Source: Micavibrio sp. UBA2020
Lineage (GTDB): Bacteria; Pseudomonadota; Alphaproteobacteria; Micavibrionales; UBA2020
Assembly: GCA_002334985.1 (NCBI GenBank)
Contig: DDBY01000014.1
Coordinates: 1-6,729, forward strand
Reading direction: 5' to 3'
Length of the DNA: 6,729 bases
Shown: positions 1 to 4,587 of the stretch, one piece after another
Numbering within the stretch: position 1 is the first letter of the stretch
Layout: the number at the start of each line of letters is the position of its first letter
Position numbers and translations under genes: made by a program
The notes under the pieces: model-generated
Databases searched by the model: none
The model's input: only the letters and a program-made list of their open reading frames with translations
Told to the model about the DNA's origin: nothing

Positions 1-1142
1 TTTACATTTTTGCGGCGAAACGCGTCTTCAAGGAAGCGCGCGAGCAAGCTGGACTCATTCATTTTCTCGCGCATGGCAAGGTCGAGGAGGATACCCGCTA
101 TCTCCTGACTTTCAGAACTGAGGTCAACCCCCGCGACGACGCCCGCCGTGTTTTCACGTTCGGCAAGGCGGGCGGATTCCGCGTCCGATGCCGTGCGCGA
201 CAGGGTGTAGATAGACGCCCCGCGCACGTTCGCGCGCTGGATTTTATCGGCATGCAAAGAGATAAAAAGGTCGGCGCGGACTTTACGCGCCAGCTCAAGG
301 CGGTCGCGCAAGCGCATCTGTACATCGCGGTCACGGGTCATGACGACTTTGTAGCGGCCGGTTTCTTCCAGCTGGCGGCGCAGTTCGCGTGCAATCGCAA
401 GGGTGATGTTTTTTTCGTGCACCCCGCTGTCGGAAACCGCGCCCGGGTCCACGCCGCCGTGCCCCGCATCGACGACAATCACATAGCGGCGCTGCGCCGA
501 TTCCTTGGGCACGGCTGGCGCACGCCCCGTGGCGGCAGCAGGCTTGCGCACGGGGGTATCGGCAGGCTCTGGCACCGCGGCGGCCACGGCCACATTGCGG
601 CTGGCAGCCAGCGTGCTGTTTGCAACAGCCGGCGCCGCCGCAGAAAGGGGTACACCGGAGAGGTTTTTATCCCCCTGCACCTTATCAAGCGCGGCGCGGA
701 ACAGGTTTTCCGATGCAGGCGACAAATCGACGACCACGCGGTCGCGCGCCGTACCGCTTTTATCCAGCGTAAAAGCACCCGCAATCACTGCCGTTTTGCG
801 CAGGTCAAAAACAATGCGCGTCAGTCCGCCGTCCAAATCGCCGCTGCGGTATGATTTCAGCACGTCGCCCGCGGTCACGGGGCGGCTGCGCGGGATTTTC
901 CATTCGCTCTGCGGCAGGTCGATGACCAGACGCGGCGGGTCGGCCAGCAAAAAGGTGCGGTAAGGCGTTTTGCGGTCAAGGTCGATAACCACCCGCGTTT
1001 TGCCGGCATTCAGGCCGTAGCGGATATCTTCGACCACGGGTGCGCCGTTGCCGTTTGACTGCGCATGCAACACCCCGATGCCCGTCAGACTGACGGCCAA
1101 AAGGGTAAATAATATGAAAAAAATGCGACTCAGGCGCAGCAT
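1..1142 (-). CDS. amiC: N-acetylmuramoyl-L-alanine amidase (AMIN + Amidase_3), 3' end cut by window edge
   Basis: This is a zinc-dependent periplasmic amidase that cleaves the bond between MurNAc and the stem peptide, a step in septal peptidoglycan splitting. My translation gives 380 residues before the left edge, with no stop. Residues 1-27 are a signal peptide (LRLSR n-region, hydrophobic core, likely cleavage after LHA). Residues about 36-140 match an AMIN domain, which targets peptidoglycan or the septum. An Ala/Pro-rich linker spans about 165-215, and Amidase_3 starts near 219. Visible zinc ligands are H228 in DAGHGG, E243 in HEKN and H297 in SLHAD; the catalytic Glu near the C-terminus lies outside the window. 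Residues about 330-370 (GVDLSSES, then ILLDLAMREKMNES) resemble the inhibitory helix of AmiB/AmiC enzymes that LytM-type activators displace. The start at 1142 is supported by GGAGAG at 1146-1151. The AmiC name is by family; paralogues cannot be excluded. Confidence 0.93.
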   Translation of the reverse strand, partial: MLRLSRIFFILFTLLAVSLTGIGVLHAQSNGNGAPVVEDIRYGLNAGKTRVVIDLDRKTPYRTFLLADPPRLVIDLPQSEWKIPRSRPVTAGDVLKSYRSGDLDGGLTRIVFDLRKTAVIAGAFTLDKSGTARDRVVVDLSPASENLFRAALDKVQGDKNLSGVPLSAAAPAVANSTLAASRNVAVAAAVPEPADTPVRKPAAATGRAPAVPKESAQRRYVIVVDAGHGGVDPGAVSDSGVHEKNITLAIARELRRQLEETGRYKVVMTRDRDVQMRLRDRLELARKVRADLFISLHADKIQRANVRGASIYTLSRTASDAESARLAERENTAGVVAGVDLSSESQEIAGILLDLAMREKMNESSLLARFLEDAFRRKNV

Positions 1143-1163
1143 TCGCTCTCCGCTTGGCCGCCG

Positions 1164-1208
1164 GTTTGTTTATCCGCGGCCGTTTCCCCGCCTCCAGTAT
1201 AAACAAAC
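1164..1208. repeat. Perfect 10-bp inverted repeat in the amidase upstream region
   Basis: GTTTGTTTAT at 1164-1173 is the exact reverse complement of ATAAACAAAC at 1199-1208, with a 25-base spacer. One arm overlaps the -10 of the candidate amidase promoter and the other lies just inside the expected leader. A transcript starting near 1189 would contain only one arm, so a DNA-level protein site is more natural than an RNA hairpin. If transcription starts further upstream, a stem-loop in the amidase leader is possible. Confidence 0.6.
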
Positions 1209-1225
1209 TCAGGGGCTTCGAACAA
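1196..1225 (-). promoter_or_regulatory. Candidate sigma70-type promoter for the amidase gene
   Basis: Reading the minus strand, TTGTTC (1220-1225) and TATACT (1196-1201) are separated by 18 bases. The -10 element matches the consensus at 5 of 6 positions, but the -35 at only 3 of 6. It would start transcription near 1189 and give a leader of about 47 nt. The call rests on consensus matching and position alone. Confidence 0.35.
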
Positions 1226-1264
1226 CCGCTGGCGGCATAAATATCGTTGATTCCATACATTTAG

Positions 1265-1279
1265 GGCGCGCTACGCGCC
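1265..1279. repeat. GC-rich perfect palindrome between the two divergent promoters
   Basis: GGCGCG (1265-1270) and CGCGCC (1274-1279) are perfect complements around the 3-base centre CTA. It lies between the candidate amidase and rne promoters, so it is probably not in either main transcript. No run of T follows it, so it does not look like a terminator. It could be a REP-like repeat unit, but only one copy is visible here. Confidence 0.5.
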
Positions 1280-1318
1280 TGCGGGTGCATTTTTGACCGT
1301 CCCCGTCCCAATAAAACA

Positions 1319-1347
1319 TTGAGATACGCGCGCGCACAGCGTATCAT
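1319..1347 (+). promoter_or_regulatory. Likely sigma70-type promoter of rne
   Basis: TTGAGA (1319-1324) and TATCAT (1342-1347) are separated by exactly 17 bases. Each matches the sigma70 consensus at 5 of 6 positions, the best pair I found in the intergenic region. The start would be near 1354, giving an rne leader of about 400 nt. E. coli rne also has a long leader (about 361 nt). No start site has been measured here. Confidence 0.6.
1323..1345. promoter_or_regulatory. Operator-like dyad over the rne promoter
   Basis: GATACGC (1323-1329) and GCGTATC (1339-1345) are perfect 7-bp inverted repeats separated by 9 bases. The left arm begins inside the -35 hexamer and the right arm covers most of the -10 hexamer. 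The arm centres are 16 bp apart, a geometry a dimeric repressor could use on two successive turns of one DNA face. The binding protein is unknown, and a chance dyad in alternating GC sequence is possible. Confidence 0.45.
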
Positions 1348-1425
1348 CCGCCTTGCGACAAAAGTATTCCCTCTGCCGTATGCTGCGGCGTGAGGTGGAA
1401 TATCGGGTCAACGAGTTTTGAGGTC

Positions 1426-1491
1426 GGCTCATTTCAACCTCCTGCTTTCCGGCTCTTAGGATTTTTCCGGAAAATGCAGTGCGAATGAGCC
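1426..1491 (+). ncRNA. Nested stem-loop element in the rne leader
   Basis: GGCTCATT (1426-1433) pairs perfectly over 8 bp with AATGAGCC (1484-1491). Inside it, TTTCCGG (1446-1452) pairs over 7 bp with CCGGAAA (1467-1473). TGC (1443-1445) and GCA (1476-1478) extend that stem across a 2-base bulge. The apical loop 1453-1466 contains TTAGGA, and CAACCTCC lies in the internal loop. GTCA (1407-1410) and TGAC (1495-1498) could close the structure further. A competing pairing, GAGGT (1420-1424) with ACCTC (1437-1441), is also possible. This is a hand-read cis-acting structure; no RNA family was recognised. Confidence 0.5.
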
Positions 1492-1513
1492 CGGTGACAA
1501 GAACCGCAATCTT

Positions 1514-1557
1514 GGGCAGGCGGCGTCCGCCCCTTAACACACTGAACGGACGCGCCC
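1514..1557 (+). ncRNA. Bulged hairpin in the rne leader
   Basis: GGGC (1514-1517) pairs with GCCC (1554-1557), and GCGTCCG (1523-1529) pairs with CGGACGC (1547-1553). This leaves a one-sided bulge AGGCG (1518-1522) and a 17-base loop, 1530-1546, which contains the A-rich stretch TTAACACACTGAA. A competing short hairpin, GGCGG (1519-1523) with CCGCC (1527-1531), could form instead. A single-stranded A/U-rich loop in a leader is the kind of site RNase E cleaves, but no cleavage can be shown from sequence. Confidence 0.45.
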
Positions 1558-1610
1558 TACAGACGAGGCCGCAGCTTTCACCCCCCAAGGGTGCTTTTGG
1601 CGAGCCCGTA

Positions 1611-1619
1611 TGTGGATAA
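1611..1619 (-). promoter_or_regulatory. Perfect DnaA-box sequence in the rne leader
   Basis: TGTGGATAA on the plus strand reads TTATCCACA on the minus strand, the strict high-affinity DnaA box. It is single and lies roughly 260 bases downstream of the likely rne start site. There is no cluster of boxes and no AT-rich unwinding element, so this is not an origin. It could be a DnaA regulatory site, a roadblock in the leader, or coincidence. Confidence 0.35.
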
Positions 1620-1699
1620 CCCACGGTTTAACGCACCGCCAGCCTGACAGAACAGAACGGCGCGCCCGCCTTTTCCCCGTCGCAGGAAGAGGCGATGCA

Positions 1700-1736
1700 G
1701 CTTTGCGCCCCACAGGGGCGATATGGCTTTGCGCCC
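1700..1736 (+). repeat. Direct repeat and alternative hairpins just upstream of the rne ribosome binding site
   Basis: GCTTTGCGCCC occurs twice, at 1700-1710 and 1726-1736. Between the copies, GGGGCG (1715-1720) pairs perfectly with CGCCCC (1706-1711) around the loop ACA. Part of it, GGGCG (1716-1720), can instead pair with CGCCC (1732-1736), only 4 bases from the Shine-Dalgarno sequence. The two foldings exclude each other, which would allow control of ribosome access. This is inferred from pairing alone. Confidence 0.45.
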
Positions 1737-1739
1737 TAT

Positions 1740-1744
1740 AAGGA
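1740..1744 (+). promoter_or_regulatory. Ribosome binding site of rne
   Basis: AAGGA lies 8 bases before the ATG at 1753. This decides the start: the in-frame ATG at 1723 has no comparable site, and initiation at 1753 gives the usual N-terminus MTKRMLIDATHPEETRVAVV. Confidence 0.8.
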
Positions 1745-1752
1745 TTGAGACA

Positions 1753-4515
1753 ATGACGAAAAGGATGCTTATCGACGCAACCCACCCCGAAGAAACACGG
1801 GTGGCCGTCGTCTCCGGCAATCGCCTAGAGGAATACGACTACGAAAACGTTCTGCGCAAGCAGCTCAAAAGCAATATCTATCTGGTAAAAGTCACGCGCG
1901 TAGAGCCGTCCCTGCAGGCGGCTTTTGTCGATTTTGGCGGCAACCGCCACGGCTTTTTGCCCTTCCCTGAAATTCACCCCGACTATTACCGCATTCCCAT
2001 CGCTGACCGCGAAGCGCTGATTGCCGAAGAGCGCGCGCTCGCCGCCGCACAGGCCGCGAAGGAAGACGAGGAAGACGCCGCCGAACTGGCCGAGCTGGAA
2101 CAGCGCGGCGAGAGCCTCGAAGACGAAGAGGACGAGGAAGGCGACGAAGACGCCCTTGACGTGGCGCACGCCGAAGTCATCGAAATCGACGAAGAAGAAG
2201 ACGAGGAAGACGACGAGGAGCCTTATGTGCCCGTCCATACCGGCTCCATCGCCGCGGACATTGCACAGGAATCGCTGATTGACGAAGAAGGCGACGACGA
2301 AGAAGAAGCCGAAGAGGAAGAAGCGGAAGAAGAAACCGCCGAAGCCGCCGCGGAAGAGACCGCAGAAGGCGCGGCAAGTGCCGAAGGCAGCGAAGAGCAA
2401 GCCGCCGAAGGCGCCGCCCCCGCACACCGCCACGGTGGCCGCCGCAAGCGCCGCGTCGATACTGTCGGCGGCGACGTTGTCGAGGCACCGGTTTTCCGCT
2501 CCGCCCTCAAGCGCCGCTACAAAATTCAGGAAGTCATCAAGCGCAACCAGATTATGCTGATTCAAATCAGCAAAGAAGAGCGCGGCAACAAGGGCGCGGC
2601 TGTCACCAGCTATATCTCCCTGCCCGGCCGCTATTGCGTTTTGATGCCGAATTCCCCCCGTGGCGGCGGTGTCTCGCGCAAGGTATCGAATGCCAAAGAC
2701 CGCCAGCGCCTGAAAAAAATCCTGCATGAGCTGAACGTGCCCGAAGGCATGTCGGTTATCCTGCGCACCGCCGGCGTCGCCCGCAGCAAGGCCGAAATTA
2801 AACGCGACCTTGATTACCTGCTGCGCCTATGGGACCAAATCCGCGAGCTGACGCTGAAATCCACCGCGCCCGCACTGATTTACGAAGAGGGCAACCTCAT
2901 CAAGCGCGCCATCCGCGACCTTTACCGCCGCGACATCGACGAAGTGCATGTGGCGGGCGAAGACGGTTTCAAGGCAGCAAAAGATTTCATGCGCACCCTG
3001 ATGCCCAGCCACGCCGACCGCGTGCATGAATACAAAAACGGGGATGTTCCGCTGTTTTTCCGCTATCAGGTCGAAGGCCAGATTGACGAAATCCACAACC
3101 CGACCGTTCATCTGCGTTCGGGCGGCTATATCGTTATCAACCCGACCGAGGCACTGGTTTCCATCGACGTCAACTCCGGCCGCGCGACCAAAGGGCGGCA
3201 TATCGAAGAAACGGCGCTGAAAACCAACCTTGAAGCCGCCGAAGAAATCGCCCGCCAGCTGCGCCTGCGCGACCAGGGCGGCCTTGTGGTCATCGACTTT
3301 ATCGATATGGAAGACCGCCGCAACAACCGCCTTGTCGAGCGCAAACTGCGCGACGCCATGGCGGGTGACCGCGCGCGTATCCAGCTGGGGCGCATTTCCG
3401 CCTTCGGCCTGCTGGAGCTGTCGCGCCAGCGTCTGCACCCGTCGCTGGTCGAAACCAACTTCGAGATTTGCAAGCATTGCAGCGGCGTCGGCGTTGTCCG
3501 CACCGTGGAGACGACGGCCGTGATGCTCTTGCGCGCAATCGAAGAAGAAGCCCTGCGCGGCCGCGCGAGCGAACTGCGCGTATCGGTTCCGGCCGAGGTT
3601 GCCCTTTATCTGTTCAACCACAAGCGCGAAATGATTTCGAGCCTCGAGCAGCGTTATAGCCTGCGCGTTTTCATCAACGCGGATGACAAGCTGCTGAAGC
3701 CGAACTTCCACATCGAATCCGTGCGCGGTGCGGCGAATAACGAACGCCGCGGCAACCGCCCGGCGGCGCTGGCGCCTGTGAAATCGGTTGATATGTCCGA
3801 CCTGCCCGACATCGCCCCCGAAGACATCACCGACGATTCAACCATGTCGGACGATGGCAACGAGGAAGACGGCGGACGCAACCGCGAATTCCGCGGCGAG
3901 CGTGAAGGCCGCGAAGGTGGCCGCAGCGAGCGCAACGAGCGCGGTGGTGAGCGTGGCGAGCGCCGTGGCCGCAACCGTCGCCGTGGCCGCCGTGGTGGCC
4001 GCGACCGTGACAACCGCGAAGGCGGACGCGAACAGCATGCCCACAGCCCGGCCGATTCCGCGGAAGGCAGTGACGCCCATGCAGAAACCGAAGACTTCAC
4101 CGCAAACAGCGATGATGCCGGTTTTGACGGTGAAGAAAACGGCGCCGAAAGCAATGCGCGCGGCGAAGGCCGAGCACAAAACGGTGAAGAGCGTGGCGAC
4201 CGCGATGGCCGCCGCCGTCGCCGCCGTGGCCGCCGTGGCGGACGTGGACGCGAACGCGAAGGCCGCGGTGAAAACCGTGGCGAGCGCCCGCAAAACGGCG
4301 AAAACCGCGCCGCAGACGGCGAAGCTGCCCCTGCACGCGAACACCGTGAGCCGCGCCCCGAACACCGCCCTGAGCAACGCCAGCAAAAAGCCCCGCAGCA
4401 GGAACGCGCCGCACAAGACGCGCCGCAAATCCTGCCCGTACGCGAACCCCAAGCCGCCAACGGCGACGGCAGCAAGGAACAACGCAAGGGCTGGTGGAAA
4501 CGCCTGACAGAATAA
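1753..4515 (+). CDS. rne: Ribonuclease E (degradosome endonuclease and scaffold)
   Basis: RNase E is the cytoplasmic endonuclease that starts decay of most mRNAs and processes rRNA and tRNA precursors. This copy is complete at 920 residues. Residues 35-78 and about 256-295 form an S1 domain, split by an acidic insertion at about 79-255. The 5'-sensor residues R338 and T339 are present in ILRTAGV. The DNase I-like catalytic part carries the magnesium ligands D472 (IDVNSGR, with N474) and D515 (VIDFIDM). The zinc-link cysteines are C573 and C576 in CKHCSG. From about 660 onward the chain is disordered, alternating acidic and Arg-Gly-rich blocks, and ends in GWWKRLTE. In Caulobacter a terminal GWW motif docks PNPase. 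Residues 1-660 read as RNase E/G throughout; the tail and split S1 indicate RNase E rather than RNase G. Expression is probably controlled through the long leader, and a terminator follows the stop. Confidence 0.98.
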   Translation: MTKRMLIDATHPEETRVAVVSGNRLEEYDYENVLRKQLKSNIYLVKVTRVEPSLQAAFVDFGGNRHGFLPFPEIHPDYYRIPIADREALIAEERALAAAQAAKEDEEDAAELAELEQRGESLEDEEDEEGDEDALDVAHAEVIEIDEEEDEEDDEEPYVPVHTGSIAADIAQESLIDEEGDDEEEAEEEEAEEETAEAAAEETAEGAASAEGSEEQAAEGAAPAHRHGGRRKRRVDTVGGDVVEAPVFRSALKRRYKIQEVIKRNQIMLIQISKEERGNKGAAVTSYISLPGRYCVLMPNSPRGGGVSRKVSNAKDRQRLKKILHELNVPEGMSVILRTAGVARSKAEIKRDLDYLLRLWDQIRELTLKSTAPALIYEEGNLIKRAIRDLYRRDIDEVHVAGEDGFKAAKDFMRTLMPSHADRVHEYKNGDVPLFFRYQVEGQIDEIHNPTVHLRSGGYIVINPTEALVSIDVNSGRATKGRHIEETALKTNLEAAEEIARQLRLRDQGGLVVIDFIDMEDRRNNRLVERKLRDAMAGDRARIQLGRISAFGLLELSRQRLHPSLVETNFEICKHCSGVGVVRTVETTAVMLLRAIEEEALRGRASELRVSVPAEVALYLFNHKREMISSLEQRYSLRVFINADDKLLKPNFHIESVRGAANNERRGNRPAALAPVKSVDMSDLPDIAPEDITDDSTMSDDGNEEDGGRNREFRGEREGREGGRSERNERGGERGERRGRNRRRGRRGGRDRDNREGGREQHAHSPADSAEGSDAHAETEDFTANSDDAGFDGEENGAESNARGEGRAQNGEERGDRDGRRRRRRGRRGGRGREREGRGENRGERPQNGENRAADGEAAPAREHREPRPEHRPEQRQQKAPQQERAAQDAPQILPVREPQAANGDGSKEQRKGWWKRLTE
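1987..2517 (+). other. Acidic low-complexity insertion within the RNase E S1 domain
   Basis: Where the E. coli enzyme has about 20 residues between the two halves of the S1 domain, this one has about 177 (residues 79-255). It starts helical and Ala/Glu-rich (about 85-120), then becomes almost entirely Glu, Asp and Ala to about residue 205. A basic patch, HRHGGRRKRR, follows at about 225-234. A negatively charged insertion here is typical of alphaproteobacterial RNase E. The DNA is a purine-rich low-complexity run of GAA/GAC/GAG codons, so it is prone to length variation. It may serve protein docking or electrostatic tuning; that role is inferred. Confidence 0.8.
3976..4245 (+). repeat. Duplicated Arg-Gly block in the RNase E tail
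   Basis: The nine-residue block RRRGRRGGR occurs at residues 742-750 (3976-4002) and again at 823-831 (4219-4245). At DNA level, 17 bases are identical between 3979-3995 and 4222-4238. An acidic and polar stretch (about 763-800) lies between the two blocks. Such RG tracts bind RNA, and their alternation with acidic blocks resembles the tail of Caulobacter RNase E that drives condensate formation. The DNA repeat is a possible source of length change. Confidence 0.7.
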
Positions 4516-4530
4516 ACCCTGTCACCCAAA

Positions 4531-4576
4531 ACAAATAAAAACGGCGGGCATCAAAACCCGCCGTTTTTTTATTTGT
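4531..4576. terminator. Bidirectional intrinsic terminator between rne and the DUF2927-like gene
   Basis: AAAAACGGCGGG (4537-4548) pairs perfectly over 12 bp with CCCGCCGTTTTT (4557-4568) around an 8-base loop, and T continues to 4570. On the minus strand the stem is likewise followed by a run of T. Flanking ACAAAT (4531-4536) and ATTTGT (4571-4576) extend the complementarity across a 2-base bulge. It starts 15 bases after the rne stop and ends 11 bases before the stop of the convergent gene, so it probably serves both. Confidence 0.92.
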
Positions 4577-4587
4577 CTTACACTGAC

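Larger units (their letters stand above)
1354..1752 (+). promoter_or_regulatory. Predicted long structured 5' leader of rne
   Basis: About 400 bases separate the likely transcription start from the rne start codon. I see no convincing protein gene in them. They contain several complementary segments: a nested stem at 1426-1491, a bulged hairpin at 1514-1557, smaller hairpins CACCC/GGGTG (1579-1593) and GTGG/CCAC (1612-1624), and a hairpin at 1706-1720. In E. coli the rne leader binds RNase E and drives feedback cleavage. A similar role here is inferred from position, length and structure, not from recognised homology. The left boundary depends on the promoter call. Confidence 0.55.

Noticed and set aside
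252..963. Plus-strand open frames of 200 and 152 codons opposite the amidase gene.
   Set aside because: The minus strand reads continuously as an AMIN/Amidase_3 protein with all expected motifs. The plus-strand frames are Arg/Ala-rich shadows.
1474..1488. Tiny leader-peptide frame MQCE with an upstream AGGA.
   Set aside because: It is four codons, the spacing to AGGA is about 12 bases, and the AGGA lies in a hairpin loop. It has no attenuator-like codon run, so chance is the better explanation.
1611..1624. Replication origin suggested by the DnaA box.
   Set aside because: There is only one box, no clustered or iterated sites, no AT-rich element and no origin-linked genes.
1533..1632. TTAA/TTAAC sequences (near 1534 and 1628) considered as CtrA binding sites.
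   Set aside because: The CtrA consensus needs TTAA-N7-TTAA; these are isolated and about 94 bases apart.
1659..1666. GGCGCGCC palindrome in the rne leader.
   Set aside because: It is a short self-complementary GC sequence expected in this base composition, with no neighbouring structure that gives it meaning.
1271..1820. Minus-strand open frames across the rne leader and start (1271-1624, 1534-1785, 1578-1820).
   Set aside because: They overlap each other and the rne promoter and leader, have no ribosome sites I trust and no recognisable sequence.
1825..4529. Several long open frames antisense to rne (for example 1825-2727, 2827-3711, 3654-4529, 3838-4482).
   Set aside because: They mirror the codon structure of a GC-rich gene with strong repeats. 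Their translations are low-complexity (runs of Arg/Ser/Pro or Ala/Val/Phe) with no recognisable domain, while rne is certain in this stretch.
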